Shown here: in pieces, positions 9,541-25,194 of the stretch | Layout of the letters: each line of letters opens with the position of its first letter | Numbering within the stretch: position 1 is the stretch's first letter | Source of the DNA: Sphaerochaeta sp. | Lineage (GTDB): Bacteria; Spirochaetota; Spirochaetia; Sphaerochaetales; Sphaerochaetaceae | Length of the DNA stretch: 45,289 nucleotides | Direction of reading: 5' to 3' | Assembly (NCBI GenBank): GCA_004294855.1 | Contig: SHOI01000004.1 | Location: 1 to 45,289 of the forward strand | The notes under the pieces: model-generated | What the model was told of the DNA's origin: nothing | Seen by the model: the letters and a program-made list of their open reading frames with translations, nothing else | Database searches by the model: none | Position numbers and translations under genes: made by a program

Positions 9541-10251
9541 TTACAAACTCCTTGCCTCAAGACCTTCATTCCTGCTGCTCCTGCGAACAAGATCACCGGC
9601 TTCGTCTTTGACCGGGCGATCGTAGATTTCTCCGTTGAACACCCATACCTTGACGCCGACGACACCAAAGCTGGTATCGGCAGTTGCAAATCCGTAGTCG
9701 ATATCACTGCGAAGGGTGTGAAGAGGAATCCGTCCTTCCTTCATCCATTCGCTGCGAGCGATCTCAGCGCCGCCGATTCGGCCGGAAAGGCGAATCTTGA
9801 CCCCTTGGGCTCCGCTTTGCATCGCCTTGGAGACCGCGATCTTCATCGCCCGGCGGAACGATCCGCGGGCGACGAGCTGGCGCGCAACGTTCATTGCGAT
9901 CAGCTGGGCATCCGCTTCAGGCTTCTTCACTTCCTTGATCTTGATCTGAATCTTCTTGTCGGTGAGCTTCTGGAGGCGCTCGCCGAGCTTTTCGACGTTC
10001 GCTCCCTTGCTTCCGATGATGACGCCCGGCCGACTGGTGGTGATCACCATCGTGATCCGCTGGGGCTTTCGAATGATTTCAAGATCGCTGATCTCCGCTC
10101 CGGAGGCCTCGGGACTCGTCAAGAGCGCCTTGCGGAGCTTCAAATCTTCGTGCAACGTATCCGCATACTCGCGGGGGTCCACATACCACTTGGATTTCCA
10201 GGTCTTGTTGATCCCAAGTCTCAGACCGATTGGGTTTACTTTCTGGCCCAT
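9541..10251 (-). CDS. rpsC: 30S ribosomal protein S3
   Basis: A 236-residue S3. The start MGQKVNPIGLRLGI and the KH domain with RPGVIIGSKGANVEKLGERL (about residues 74-93) are clear. The C-terminal S3 domain follows with GRIGGAEIARSEWMKEG. It lines the mRNA entry channel and helps unwind mRNA. It abuts rplV with no gap. Confidence 0.97.
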   Translation of the reverse strand: MGQKVNPIGLRLGINKTWKSKWYVDPREYADTLHEDLKLRKALLTSPEASGAEISDLEIIRKPQRITMVITTSRPGVIIGSKGANVEKLGERLQKLTDKKIQIKIKEVKKPEADAQLIAMNVARQLVARGSFRRAMKIAVSKAMQSGAQGVKIRLSGRIGGAEIARSEWMKEGRIPLHTLRSDIDYGFATADTSFGVVGVKVWVFNGEIYDRPVKDEAGDLVRRSSRNEGLEARSL

Positions 10252-10626
10252 TTACTTCCTCCCGCTCGCTTTTTCGTCGACGCTGACGGTGATATGCGAC
10301 ATTCGCTTCAACAGGATGTCCCGCCTTCCGTGGCTGCGCGGCCAAACGCGCTTCAGCCGAGGCCCTTCATTGACCTGCAGGTCGGTGATCACCAGATCCT
10401 CCTCGTCGATCTTCTTGTTGAGGTACGTCGCGTTCGCTGCGGCGCTCTTGAGAACCTTGAGGATCAGGCCGGCGCCCTTCTGCGGCATCGCCTCCAGAAT
10501 TGAAACGGCGTTCACATAGGACTCGTGCCGTACCAGATCCGCGACGGGGCGGACCTTCAGGGGACTGATCATCAGATACTTCGCAGTGGCGGTATATCCT
10601 TTCCCGCCTTCTTCTTTCCTGGCCAT
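10252..10626 (-). CDS. rplV: 50S ribosomal protein L22
   Basis: A 124-residue L22. MISPLKVRPVADLVR at the N-terminus and the long beta hairpin (GPRLKRVWPRSHGRRDIL, about residues 87-104) that lines the exit tunnel, a macrolide-contact region, are intact. The N-terminal ARKEEGGKGY is slightly longer than usual. It is 2 bases after rpsS. Confidence 0.96.
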   Translation of the reverse strand: MARKEEGGKGYTATAKYLMISPLKVRPVADLVRHESYVNAVSILEAMPQKGAGLILKVLKSAAANATYLNKKIDEEDLVITDLQVNEGPRLKRVWPRSHGRRDILLKRMSHITVSVDEKASGRK

Positions 10627-10628
10627 GC

Positions 10629-10904
10629 TTACCTTCCTTTCTTCTTGTCGGAGGCGTGGCCTCTGAAAATACGGGTGGGAGCGAACTCTCCGAGCTTATG
10701 TCCGACCAGGTTCTCGGTGATGAACACCGGAACCCACGTCTTGCCGTTATAGACGGAGATCGTAAAGCCCACCATCTCGGGGATGATCGTCGAACTTCTG
10801 GAATAGGTCTTGATCATCTGCTTTTGATTTGCCTTCAGGGAATCCTGAACTCGCTTATAGAGCTTTTTTTCAACAAAAGGCCCTTTCTTGATTGATCTAG
10901 CCAC
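10629..10904 (-). CDS. rpsS: 30S ribosomal protein S19, GTG start
   Basis: A 91-residue S19, starting (M)[19 protein letters not shown], with [18 protein letters not shown] (about residues 68-85). It forms a complex with S13 in the 30S head. The start codon is GTG, not ATG, with AGGAG 6 bases upstream. It follows rplB by 9 bases. Confidence 0.97.
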   Translation of the reverse strand: MARSIKKGPFVEKKLYKRVQDSLKANQKQMIKTYSRSSTIIPEMVGFTISVYNGKTWVPVFITENLVGHKLGEFAPTRIFRGHASDKKKGR

Positions 10905-10913
10905 GTTTCACTC

Positions 10914-11738
10914 CTACTTCCGTCTCTTGACGATGAACTTGCCGGAAGGCTTCTTCTTCGAGCGGGTCTTTGAGCCTTTGGTCGGCTTGCCCCACGGGGT
11001 TACCGGGTGGCGGCCGCCGCTGGTCTTTCCTTCACCACCACCGTGCGGGTGGTCGATCGGGTTCATCGCAACACCGCGAACCTTGGGTCGGCGACCCAGA
11101 TGGCGGCTCTTACCGGCCTTGCCGAGGTTGACGTTCATATGGTCTTCATTTCCGAGCGTGCCGATCGTGGCGTAGCACTCGCCAAACACCATTCGCATCT
11201 CGCCGGAGGGCAGGCGAAGGGTAACGTAGTCCCCTTCCTTCGCTGCAACCGTCGCGCTTCCGCCGGCGGAGCGAACCATCTGTCCGCCTTTGCCGAGGTT
11301 CAGCTCGACGTTGTGCACTTCAAGCCCGAGGGGGATCGCTTTCAACGGAAGGGCGTTGCCGACCGTGATCGGGGCTTCGGGTCCGCTGAGAACCGTCGTT
11401 CCCACCTTGACCCCTTTCGGAGCGAGTATATAGCGCTTCTCGCCGTCCGCGTAGAACACCAAGGCGATGTTGGCGGTTCGGTTCGGATCGTATTCGATCG
11501 TCCGGACGACGCCGGGGACGCCGACCTTGTCTCGTTTGAAATCGATAATTCGATACGCTCGTTTATGTCCGCCGCCGCGGCGTCTGATGCTGATCCGGCC
11601 GAAGTTGTCGCGACCTGCTTTCTTGGAAAGTCCGACCGTCAACGACTTCTCCGGCTTGTTGGTGGTGATTTCACTGTAATCCAGCGAGCTCTTCTGCCTG
11701 AGCGTGGGCGTATAGGGTTTATATGTCTTCAAAGCCAT
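10914..11738 (-). CDS. rplB: 50S ribosomal protein L2
   Basis: A 274-residue L2 of normal length. The RNA-binding OB domain ([19 protein letters not shown], about residues 43-61) and the SH3-like domain are followed by the conserved C-terminal [17 protein letters not shown] (about residues 220-236). The histidine there lies near the peptidyl-transferase centre. L2 is needed for subunit joining and peptide transfer. Confidence 0.98.
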   Translation of the reverse strand: MALKTYKPYTPTLRQKSSLDYSEITTNKPEKSLTVGLSKKAGRDNFGRISIRRRGGGHKRAYRIIDFKRDKVGVPGVVRTIEYDPNRTANIALVFYADGEKRYILAPKGVKVGTTVLSGPEAPITVGNALPLKAIPLGLEVHNVELNLGKGGQMVRSAGGSATVAAKEGDYVTLRLPSGEMRMVFGECYATIGTLGNEDHMNVNLGKAGKSRHLGRRPKVRGVAMNPIDHPHGGGEGKTSGGRHPVTPWGKPTKGSKTRSKKKPSGKFIVKRRK

Positions 11739-11752
11739 GTTCGTCCTGCTCC

Positions 11753-12055
11753 TTATACACCTTCGATGGCTTGGATTGAATCACCCTTGGCCAACGTCAC
11801 GACAGCCTTCTTCCAGTTACCGGTCGTTCCCTTGATGGAGCCGCCCCGGCTGCGGGAATACTTCGGCTTGCCCTTTACGATCATCACATTGCACTTCACG
11901 ACATCGACTTTGAACAGTTTGCTGACCGCATCGCTGATCATGTGCTTGTTCGCGTCCATGTGCACTCGGAACGTGTACTTCTTCATTTCCGCCTCGCGGG
12001 CGAGGTTGCTCTTTTCGCTGAGCACCGGCTCGATGATTATCTGATCTGCTCTCAT
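11753..12055 (-). CDS. rplW: 50S ribosomal protein L23
   Basis: A 100-residue L23, starting [19 protein letters not shown], with [21 protein letters not shown]23 sits at the exit tunnel and is the main docking site for trigger factor and SRP. It overlaps the rplD stop by 4 bases (ATGA), so the genes are coupled. Confidence 0.96.
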   Translation of the reverse strand: MRADQIIIEPVLSEKSNLAREAEMKKYTFRVHMDANKHMISDAVSKLFKVDVVKCNVMIVKGKPKYSRSRGGSIKGTTGNWKKAVVTLAKGDSIQAIEGV

Positions 12056-12696
12056 TTGCTCTGTCCTTCCGCTTCACCGTAGAAGGTGTTCAGGTTCTTC
12101 GCCGCGCCTTCGAGGACCAGAAGCTTGCGTCCATAGAGCAGCTCTTTGGCACTGAGGCTGTTATAGGAGAGCACGTACAGATAAGGAATGTTCCTCGCTG
12201 CCCGGCGCAGAAGCTCATCATTTTCTCCGATGATGAGAATCGTGCGGCTCTCGTCGGTGACAAAGTTCTTGAGAATCGCGCTCAGGTCTCGGGTTTTGCC
12301 GCTTTCGATCGTGAAATCTTCCACGACAACCAATCGCCCATCCTGAACACCGAGACTTAAGAGACTCTTCATCGCAAGGCGCTTCATTTTCTTGGGCAAC
12401 CGGTAGGAGTAATCTCTGGGCTTCGGCCCGAAGATTGTTCCACCACCCGTCCAGATCGGACTTTTCTTATCACCCGCTCGGGCGTTTCCGGTTCCCTTCT
12501 GTTTGTACGGCTTGGCGTTGCTGTAGTTCACCTCGCCCCGCGTTTTCGTGCTGGCGGTTCCGACTCGGCGGTTGGCCAGCTCGTTGTTGACGGCGTAGTA
12601 GATCGTACCGTTGCTCACTTCGCGGTTGAACACCGTATCGTCCAACTCGATCGTCCTGAGCTCCTTGCCGTCAATTGAATAGACTTTCGTTTTCAT
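12052..12696 (-). CDS. rplD: 50S ribosomal protein L4
   Basis: A 214-residue L4. The tunnel-reaching loop is present ([19 protein letters not shown], about residues 71-89, then [20 protein letters not shown]). In E. coli L4 also represses its own S10 operon and modulates RNase E; that function is not visible from sequence here. It overlaps rplW by 4 bases. Confidence 0.97.
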   Translation of the reverse strand: MKTKVYSIDGKELRTIELDDTVFNREVSNGTIYYAVNNELANRRVGTASTKTRGEVNYSNAKPYKQKGTGNARAGDKKSPIWTGGGTIFGPKPRDYSYRLPKKMKRLAMKSLLSLGVQDGRLVVVEDFTIESGKTRDLSAILKNFVTDESRTILIIGENDELLRRAARNIPYLYVLSYNSLSAKELLYGRKLLVLEGAAKNLNTFYGEAEGQSK

Positions 12697-12706
12697 TTCC
12701 CTGCCC

Positions 12707-13327
12707 CTACTTCTTGACCGCTTTCTTCACGATGACAACACTCTGGGCGGGACCGGGTACCGCACCCTTAACCAAGAGAACCTGCAACTCTTCGTCGACC
12801 TTGACAACTTTCAGGTTTTGCACCGTTGTGCGCTCATTTCCCATGTGGCCGGGCATTCTCGTTCCTTTGAAGGTCCTCGCCGGGGTCGCTGACATTGCAG
12901 TACCGCCGATACCGCGGTGGAACTTCGAACCGTGACTACCACGTCCTCCACCAAAGCCATGACGCTTCACACCACCGGCGAAGCCCTTGCCTTTGGAGGT
13001 TCCCGTTACATCCACAAAGGAGATATCATTGAATATATCCACACCCAACACATCGCCTACCTTCACGTCCGCATCAAAGTCGCGGAACTCTACAAGGTGC
13101 TGTTTCGGTTCACAGACATCCTTGAATTGACCGGCATACGGTTTGGTGGTTGTACTCTTCTTCTTATCTATGGAGCCAAGCAATGCAGCGTTGTACCCAT
13201 GCTTTTCTTCGCTGCGGTTCGCTACTACGACGTTGCCCTCAATTTTGATGACGGTTACCGGTGTGAGGATACCCTTGGCATCAAACACCTGCGTCATTCC
13301 AATTTTCTTGCCGATAAGCCCTAGCAT
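12707..13327 (-). CDS. rplC: 50S ribosomal protein L3
   Basis: A 206-residue L3, starting [19 protein letters not shown]. The conserved central extension that reaches toward the peptidyl-transferase centre is present ([20 protein letters not shown], about residues 114-133). L3 is one of the first proteins in 50S assembly. It follows rpsJ by 17 bases. Confidence 0.97.
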   Translation of the reverse strand: MLGLIGKKIGMTQVFDAKGILTPVTVIKIEGNVVVANRSEEKHGYNAALLGSIDKKKSTTTKPYAGQFKDVCEPKQHLVEFRDFDADVKVGDVLGVDIFNDISFVDVTGTSKGKGFAGGVKRHGFGGGRGSHGSKFHRGIGGTAMSATPARTFKGTRMPGHMGNERTTVQNLKVVKVDEELQVLLVKGAVPGPAQSVVIVKKAVKK

Positions 13328-13344
13328 CTCTTACCTCAACTCTC

Positions 13345-13653
13345 TTACTGTTTAATCTCTACATCCACACCAGCAGGGAGCTCAAGCTTCATGAGGGCAT
13401 CCATGACACTGGAAGTAGGTTCCAGAATGTCTATTAAACGCTTGTGTGTCCGCATCTCGAACTGTTCGCGCGACGTCTTGTTGACAAAGGGCGATCTCAG
13501 GACCGTGTACTTGTTGATACGAGTGGGAAGGGGAACAGGTCCGCTTACTGTGGCGCCTGCCCGGACAACGGTCTCCACAATCGCTTTGGAACTTTGTTCA
13601 ACAAGCTCTACATCAAAGCCCCGGAGCCGTACTCGAATTCTCTCTTTAGCCAT
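13345..13653 (-). CDS. rpsJ: 30S ribosomal protein S10 (NusE)
   Basis: A 102-residue S10, starting [20 protein letters not shown], with [20 protein letters not shown]. It is part of the 30S head and, as NusE, joins NusB and NusG in antitermination complexes and in transcription-translation coupling. It opens the S10 operon. The GGAGG ribosome binding site directly follows a T6 run behind the tuf hairpin, so its expression may depend on readthrough from tuf. Confidence 0.97.
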   Translation of the reverse strand: MAKERIRVRLRGFDVELVEQSSKAIVETVVRAGATVSGPVPLPTRINKYTVLRSPFVNKTSREQFEMRTHKRLIDILEPTSSVMDALMKLELPAGVDVEIKQ

Positions 13654-13662
13654 TATTCCTCC

Positions 13663-13701
13663 AAAAAACAGGCCTTGCCACCACCGTAAGGCGGTGGCAA
13701 G
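13663..13701 (-). terminator. terminator or attenuator between tuf and rpsJ
   Basis: On the minus strand 15 bases after the tuf stop, a 12-bp stem (13674-13701, one G-T pair, loop TTAC) is followed 5 bases later by TTTTTT (13663-13668), then at once by the rpsJ ribosome binding site. This is a strong intrinsic-terminator shape. No new promoter is evident between it and rpsJ, so partial readthrough into the S10 operon is likely. Confidence 0.75.
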
Positions 13702-13716
13702 ACATTCAACTGTTGG

Positions 13717-14907
<1,191 letters not shown>

Positions 14908-15178
14908 CAGTTCCTCCTTGTGACGCTCCTAATGAAGTCACAAAAAAATAATTGTATGCCATAAAGGCCCAAAGCCTTTACCATTTCCGGCGAGACAAAC
15001 TGATTTTGAGGGGTGTTGATACAGAGAAGAGGATTCCAGAGGTCGGTTGGCGCCTGCGAGGCCCAAACGACGTAGCAATTTGTTTAAAAAAACAAGCTTT
15101 GTTACTGGAACCACCTCATTATCGAACCTCGACAATCGGTTTGGCCCTAATAATCCGTACGCCGGGCGTACGGACACC
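14908..15178 (-). promoter_or_regulatory. about 270-nt tuf 5' leader with three hairpins
   Basis: There is no gene in this stretch. The predicted transcript from the tuf promoter begins near 15178. A 9-bp hairpin (15154-15174, stem GTACGC core, 3-base loop) follows within about 5 bases of the 5' end. A TAAAGGC/GCCTTTA hairpin lies at about 14963-14981. A TTGTGAC/GTCACAA stem (14918-14943) touches the AAGGAGG ribosome binding site. The function is unknown; the last stem could control access to the binding site. Confidence 0.5.
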
Positions 15179-15184
15179 TCAAGC

Positions 15185-15213
15185 AATATATGCGAAAGGT
15201 TTTTTTATGTCAA
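15185..15213 (-). promoter_or_regulatory. sigma70-type promoter of tuf
   Basis: A near-consensus promoter on the minus strand: -35 TTGACA (15208-15213), a 17-base spacer and -10 TATATT (15185-15190). It lies between rpsG and tuf and starts 4 bases after the rpsG hairpin, so tuf and the S10 cluster can be transcribed strongly and apart from rpoBC. Confidence 0.85.
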
Positions 15214-15216
15214 GCG

Positions 15217-15243
15217 ATGCCGGCCTCCGGCGAAGGCCGGCAT
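15217..15243 (-). terminator. hairpin behind rpsG
   Basis: A perfect 10-bp GC-rich stem (15217-15226 with 15234-15243, core GCCGGCC, 7-base loop) begins 7 bases after the rpsG stop. No T-run follows; the tuf -35 box does. It may end or protect the rpsL-rpsG message, but it is not a standard intrinsic terminator. Confidence 0.5.
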
Positions 15244-15250
15244 ATCACCG

Positions 15251-15724
<474 letters not shown>

Positions 15725-15732
15725 CTACCCCC

Positions 15733-16107
15733 TTACGCCTTTGGTCTCTTCGTTCCATACTTGGAGCGGCTTCGGCGCCGGTCGTTGACACCGAGAGTGT
15801 CTTTCGCACCGCGGATGATGTGATAACGAACACCGGGAAGGTCTTTGACCCGTCCCCCTCGAAGCAACACGACCGAGTGCTCTTGGAGGTTGTGCCCGAT
15901 ACCGGGGATGTAGGCTGTGACTTCAATACCATTGGAAAGACGCACACGGGCGACTTTTCTCAATGCAGAGTTTGGTTTCTTCGGGGTAACGGTCATCACC
16001 CTCGTGCATACGCCGCGCTTCTGGGGACAACCTTCAAGAGCCGGGGATTTGGTCTTGTGGACAGTCTGCTTCCGGCCCTTTCGTACCAGCTGATTAATAG
16101 TAGGCAT
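15733..16107 (-). CDS. rpsL: 30S ribosomal protein S12
   Basis: A 124-residue S12, starting [20 protein letters not shown]. The decoding-site loops [11 protein letters not shown] (with K43) and [12 protein letters not shown] are the wild-type, streptomycin-sensitive forms. S12 monitors codon-anticodon pairing. It lies 139 bases after rpoC. That gap contains a GCCC-GTT-GGGC hairpin and no clear promoter. Confidence 0.97.
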   Translation of the reverse strand: MPTINQLVRKGRKQTVHKTKSPALEGCPQKRGVCTRVMTVTPKKPNSALRKVARVRLSNGIEVTAYIPGIGHNLQEHSVVLLRGGRVKDLPGVRYHIIRGAKDTLGVNDRRRSRSKYGTKRPKA

Positions 16108-16246
16108 CGTTTCGATACACTCCCTTTTTATTCGTTGACCCGCCGCTTCTCACACAACGGGGGTCTGTGCCGCCCAACGGGCGACACTTCATATGTTGAT
16201 CCGCATCAGCATGTAACCTGCGACGCATTCCGGCATATGACGAAAC

Positions 16247-20527
<4,281 letters not shown>

Positions 20528-20538
20528 CACTTCTCTCC

Positions 20539-23500
20539 TTAATTCGCCGAGCCTTGCTTTGCCAGCAATTCTTCGTCACGTTCGGTAAGGGGCACCAGGT
20601 TGCCGTCGGCATCATAAACCGACATATCCAAAGCAAGGCCCCGAATCTCTTGAACCAGCACGTTGAATGCCTCGGGCATTCCCGCTGTGGTCGCCGGCTC
20701 GCCCTTGACGATCGATTCGTAGATCTTCACCCGTCCGTTCATATCGTCACTCTTGATCGTGAGCAGCTCCTGAAGGGTGTTCGCAGCACCATATGCTTCG
20801 AGGGCCCACACTTCCATCTCTCCGAGGCGCTGACCGCCGAACTGGGCTTTACCGCCGAGCGGCTGCTGGGTCACCAGCGAGTAGGGACCGGTGGACCTTG
20901 CGTGCATCTTGTCGTCGACGAGGTGGTGCAGCTTCAGATAGTAGATGTAGCCGCAGAAGACGGGGTTTACGAAGGGAACTCCAGTCTGCCCGTCATAGAG
21001 GATCGCCTTCGAATCCTCGGGAAGACCCGCCTCCCTCATCTTCTCCTCAAGCTGCTCCATCGATGCGCTTTGGAACACCGGGGTGGAATACCACTCGTCG
21101 AGAGCGACGGCCGCCCATCCGAGCTGGGTTTCCATCAGCTGTCCGATATTCATTCGGGACGGAACACCGAGGGGGTTGAGACACACATCCAAGGGAGTTC
21201 CGTCTTCCATGAAGGGCATGTCCTCTTCGGGAAGAATTTTTGAAACGACGCCCTTGTTTCCGTGTCGACCGGCCATCTTGTCGCCTTGGCGAAGCTTCCG
21301 CTTCGTGGCGATCAGGACCTTCACCGTCTCTTCGACCCCGGGGGGAAGCTCATCGTTGTTGCTCCGCTTGAGCCGCTGGATGTCGATGATCGTTCCCTCG
21401 GTTCCGTGGGGGACCTTCAGCGATGTATCCCGGACTTCCTTCGCTTTTTCACCGAAGATCGAGTTGAGCAGCTTGAACTCGGGAGTCGTGTCGCTCTCGC
21501 TCTTGGGGGTGACTTTCCCGACGAGGATCGAACCGGGGCGGACCGTTGCGCCGATTCGGACGATTCCGTCGGCGTCAAGCTGCTCCAGCATCTTCTCGCT
21601 CGTATTCGGAATGTCGCGGGTCAGCTTCTCCGGTCCCAGCTTCGTCTCACGGATATCGGTGGTGAATTCCTTAATGTGGACGCTGGTGAAGATGTCGTCT
21701 TTGACGACCCGTTCACTGATGAGCACGGCGTCCTCGTAGTTGTACCCGTGCCAGGGAACAAAGCCGACAAGGATGTTGCGTCCCAAGGCGAGTTCGCCGT
21801 GCTGGGTCGCCGGTCCGTCGGCGAGCACTTGATCCACTTCAACGCGTTGGCCGACTTCGACGATCGGCTTCTGATTGAAGCAGGTATCCTGATTGGTGCG
21901 CTCATACTTCTGCACCTCATAGACATCCATCTCGCCTTCAATCTCCGAGGAGGTCGGGATGACGATGATCTTATCGCTGGACACGTAGCTTACAACGCCC
22001 GACCGGTGCGCTTTGACAAGCACGCCGGAATCATAGGCGGTTTTTCCTTCCATTCCCGTTCCGACCCGCGGGGTCTCGGGGAACACCAGCGGGACCGCCT
22101 GGCGCTGCATGTTCGAACCCATCAGCGCACGGTTGGCGTCGTCGTGTTCCAGAAACGGAATCAGGGAAGCGGCGACGCTGATCACCTGCTTCGGGGAGAT
22201 GTCCATATACCGGATCTCTTCGGGAGCCCGGGTGGAGTAGTCGCCACTGTGGCGCACCGGCACTTCCTTATCGAGGAATTGGCCGTCCTCGTCAAAGGCG
22301 GCGCTCGCCTGGGCGATGTAGTATTTTTCTTCATCGTTGGCATCGAGGAAGCGGTACTGGTCGGTGACCTTTCCGTCGACGACCCGTCGATAGGGCGTCT
22401 CAAGAAAACCGTGGCGGTTGATTCGGGTATAGTTCGCCAGGGAGACGATCAAGCCGATGTTCGGCCCCTCGGGGGTCTCGATCGGACAGATTCTCCCATA
22501 GTGGGTGTAGTGGACGTCGCGGACCTCGAAGCCGGCGCGGTCACGGGACAGGCCGCCGGGACCGAGGGCGTTCAGGCGGCGCTTGTGGGTCAGCTCGGCA
22601 AGAGGGTTCACCTGGTCCATGAACTGTGAAAGCTGGGAAGAGCCGAAGAACTCCTTGATCGCGGCGACGATCGGCTTGATCGAGATCAGGTCCTGCGGCT
22701 TGACCGATCCGGTTTCAAGGTTCATCCGCTCTTTTGCGATTCGCTCCATCCGGGCGAACGCGCCGCGCAGGGCGTTCTGGAGAAGTTCGCCGACGCTCCG
22801 CACCCGGCGGTTTCCGAGGTGGTCGATATCGTCGACGTTGGCTTCGTGGATGAACACTTTGATGAGGTAGCCCATCGTGTTGGTGATGTCTTCGGGGGTG
22901 AGGACGGTCGACTCGTCGGCGACGGCGTCATTATCTTCCAGCTCCTCCCCGAATTTTTTATTGAACTTGTACCGGCCGACGGAGCCGAGATCATACTTTC
23001 GGGGGGAGAAGAACATATCGGGCAGATCTTTTTCAGCCCGCTCGATGGCGATCATCTCGCCGGGCATCAGGACGCTGAAAATCGGGGTCAGGACATCTTC
23101 CTTCGTCGGCTCATCAAACCCTTCGCGGGTGTACTTCGCATCTTCAATCTCAAAACAGTTGAGGATGATTTCACTATGAAGCGACCCCTCCCCTTTCAAG
23201 TCTACGAGCTGAATGAGATTCACACCGAGCTTGAAGAGCTCGTCGATTTCGTGGGCATGCAAGAGATCTCCTGCTCGAAGCACCTTCCGCTCTTCGCCGT
23301 TGATCATCGCATAGACATCCTTGGCAAGATAACGGTTCTCCAGCGTCGTCCTCATTTCGGGATCGTCGATCAATTCGACGTCCTCACTCTTATAGAATGC
23401 ATCGATGATCTTTTCGCGGCTGTCGTAGCCGATCGCCCGAAGCAGCAAGGTTCCGAGAATCTTCTTTTTTCGGTCGATTTTTGCATAGATCAACGATTTC

Positions 23501-24051
23501 TTTTCATCGATTTCAAATTCCAGCCAAGATCCCCGATATGGGATGATGCGGGATGAATAAACGTCCTTGTCATGACTGAAGATCACACCGGGGGAGCGGT
23601 GGATCTGGCTGACCACAACCCGTTCGGCCCCGTTGATGATGAAGGTGCCGCGGTCGGTCATCAGAGGGATGTCGCCAAAGAAAATCTCTTTTTCGCGCAT
23701 CTCTCCGGTAGCAAAAAATTCAAGACTGATCGTGACTTTGATGGGAACGCTGTAGGAGCGGCCCTTCTTTTTGCACTCCGTTTCCGTGAACTTTACATTA
23801 TCATAATCGATCGTATAGCCGCGATACGTCAAACGCATCTCGCCGTTGGGGCTGTCGATCGGGAATGTGGATCGAAATACATTCTCAAGACCCAAATCCG
23901 GATCGGGCTCCAAGCCCTTGCGAATCGTCTCCAGCTGCAAAAACCGTTCATAGGATTCCAGCTGCACCCCTATGAGATTGGGCAGTTCGCACACTTCACG
24001 TGATTCAGTACCGATGTAGGTCCGAGTTATGGACTTGCCGTTGGCAACCAT
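20539..24051 (-). CDS. rpoB: RNA polymerase subunit beta, Asn in rifampicin pocket
   Basis: A 1170-residue beta subunit, shorter than the 1342 of E. coli because lineage inserts are absent. The rifampicin region runs from about residue 474 to 496: [20 protein letters not shown], then RLNALGPGG. Asn494 takes the place of E. coli Ser531, with Val at 518 and Ala at 522 in E. coli numbering. Further marks are [26 protein letters not shown] and the C-terminal [22 protein letters not shown] precedes the ATG. Confidence 0.98.
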   Translation of the reverse strand: MVANGKSITRTYIGTESREVCELPNLIGVQLESYERFLQLETIRKGLEPDPDLGLENVFRSTFPIDSPNGEMRLTYRGYTIDYDNVKFTETECKKKGRSYSVPIKVTISLEFFATGEMREKEIFFGDIPLMTDRGTFIINGAERVVVSQIHRSPGVIFSHDKDVYSSRIIPYRGSWLEFEIDEKKSLIYAKIDRKKKILGTLLLRAIGYDSREKIIDAFYKSEDVELIDDPEMRTTLENRYLAKDVYAMINGEERKVLRAGDLLHAHEIDELFKLGVNLIQLVDLKGEGSLHSEIILNCFEIEDAKYTREGFDEPTKEDVLTPIFSVLMPGEMIAIERAEKDLPDMFFSPRKYDLGSVGRYKFNKKFGEELEDNDAVADESTVLTPEDITNTMGYLIKVFIHEANVDDIDHLGNRRVRSVGELLQNALRGAFARMERIAKERMNLETGSVKPQDLISIKPIVAAIKEFFGSSQLSQFMDQVNPLAELTHKRRLNALGPGGLSRDRAGFEVRDVHYTHYGRICPIETPEGPNIGLIVSLANYTRINRHGFLETPYRRVVDGKVTDQYRFLDANDEEKYYIAQASAAFDEDGQFLDKEVPVRHSGDYSTRAPEEIRYMDISPKQVISVAASLIPFLEHDDANRALMGSNMQRQAVPLVFPETPRVGTGMEGKTAYDSGVLVKAHRSGVVSYVSSDKIIVIPTSSEIEGEMDVYEVQKYERTNQDTCFNQKPIVEVGQRVEVDQVLADGPATQHGELALGRNILVGFVPWHGYNYEDAVLISERVVKDDIFTSVHIKEFTTDIRETKLGPEKLTRDIPNTSEKMLEQLDADGIVRIGATVRPGSILVGKVTPKSESDTTPEFKLLNSIFGEKAKEVRDTSLKVPHGTEGTIIDIQRLKRSNNDELPPGVEETVKVLIATKRKLRQGDKMAGRHGNKGVVSKILPEEDMPFMEDGTPLDVCLNPLGVPSRMNIGQLMETQLGWAAVALDEWYSTPVFQSASMEQLEEKMREAGLPEDSKAILYDGQTGVPFVNPVFCGYIYYLKLHHLVDDKMHARSTGPYSLVTQQPLGGKAQFGGQRLGEMEVWALEAYGAANTLQELLTIKSDDMNGRVKIYESIVKGEPATTAGMPEAFNVLVQEIRGLALDMSVYDADGNLVPLTERDEELLAKQGSAN

Positions 24052-24121
24052 TGTGTACCCTCCAAAGTCAAATGAACAAGCGACTCAAATCCCCCCGCGG
24101 GAGAAGATGAGGACACAACAT

Positions 24122-24143
24122 GCCACCGGGGGATTCCGGTGGC
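24122..24143 (-). promoter_or_regulatory. hairpin in the rplL-rpoB intergenic region
   Basis: An 8-bp perfect stem (GCCACCGG with CCGGTGGC, 6-base loop) lies about 55 bases after rplL and 70 before rpoB, with no T-run. Many bacteria have an attenuator or RNase III site here that keeps rpoB below rplL expression. That role is inferred from position. A weaker TTCGC/GCGAA stem lies between it and rplL. Confidence 0.45.
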
Positions 24144-24197
24144 GTTGAGAATTCAACATTTCGCACGCTTCGCGAATTGTTCTCAAGGATCTTATCC

Positions 24198-24587
24198 TTA
24201 GTCGACGGGAACGATCTCGACGGTACATCCGGCCGCTTCGAGTTTCTCCTTCAGCGCGTCGGCATCCGCCTTGCTTACGCTTTCCTTGATCGTGGCTCCT
24301 CCGGCTTCGACAACGTCCTTGGCTTCCTTGAGGCCAAGACCGGTGATCGCCCGGACTTCCTTGATCGCCGCTATCTTCTTGGCAGGATCGGCTGCTTTGA
24401 GAATGACGTTGAACTCGGTCGGTTCTTCAACCGCTTCAACTTCCGCACCGGCTGCCGGGCCTGCTGCAACAGCGGCCGCAGCCTGGACGCCGAACTTCTC
24501 TTCCATCATCTCGATAAGCTCGGCGATTTCCATCACGGTCATGTTCGCGATCGCTTCCAAAATTTCTTCTTTTTTAATAGTAGCCAT
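24198..24587 (-). CDS. rplL: 50S ribosomal protein L7/L12
   Basis: A 129-residue stalk protein. The N-terminal dimerisation domain (about residues 1-36) leads to an Ala/Gly-rich hinge ([19 protein letters not shown]), then the C-terminal domain that recruits elongation factors ([20 protein letters not shown], about residues 73-92). Several copies per ribosome are normal, and the hairpin behind the gene may help raise its level over rpoB. Confidence 0.97.
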   Translation of the reverse strand: MATIKKEEILEAIANMTVMEIAELIEMMEEKFGVQAAAAVAAGPAAGAEVEAVEEPTEFNVILKAADPAKKIAAIKEVRAITGLGLKEAKDVVEAGGATIKESVSKADADALKEKLEAAGCTVEIVPVD

Positions 24588-24654
24588 ATTATCTTCTCCT
24601 TAAGATTGTCTCTCACAGTCGTAGCAGGTACTGAGTGAAGACTAAGACTGTGGT

Positions 24655-25182
24655 TTATTCTTCTTTGGCTGCGCCGACGGCGTCGCCACCCTTCTCTTTG
24701 ACATAGGCAAGCAGCGTAGCCGCCAACTTTTGAACCGGCGCTTTCATCGTGCCCATCAGCGAGGAAATCAGTTCGAGCCTGGTCGGCAGCTTGCTGAACG
24801 CCTCAATCTGAGCCGCGTCAAAGCGCATTCCGTCGATCAAGGCGCCCTTTACTTTGATCGGAGCTCCGTCCCGGGCGATGTTGAAGAGATCCTTGGCGAC
24901 AAGGTTCGCTCCATCACCCTTGGCGAGGGCGATCGCCGTGGGACCCGTCAGGTGCTCATCGCTTTCCATGTCCATGTTGGTCAAAGCGATCTTGGCGAAG
25001 CGATTCTTCACCACGCGGAACGCCGCATCTTTCTCGCGGAGGTTCCTGCGCAGCTTGGTGATCTGTTCAACCGTCATCCCGCGGTAATCGGCGAAGATGA
25101 AACCATCGTACGCTTTGAACTCATCCATCAAAGCCTGGACAGCCTCTTCCTTGGCGGGGGTAATTCGAGTTTTGTAATCCAT
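24655..25182 (-). CDS. rplJ: 50S ribosomal protein L10
   Basis: A 175-residue L10, the base of the L7/L12 stalk. YDGFIFADYRGMTVEQ and LRRNLREKDAAFRVVKN mark the rRNA-binding domain, and a C-terminal helix binds L7/L12. I chose the ATG at 25182, 7 bases after AAGGAGG. The ATG two codons upstream is too close to that site. Only 12 bases separate it from rplA, so the classic long L10 autoregulatory leader is absent. Confidence 0.96.
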   Translation of the reverse strand: MDYKTRITPAKEEAVQALMDEFKAYDGFIFADYRGMTVEQITKLRRNLREKDAAFRVVKNRFAKIALTNMDMESDEHLTGPTAIALAKGDGANLVAKDLFNIARDGAPIKVKGALIDGMRFDAAQIEAFSKLPTRLELISSLMGTMKAPVQKLAATLLAYVKEKGGDAVGAAKEE

Positions 25183-25194
25183 CTTCATTCCTCC

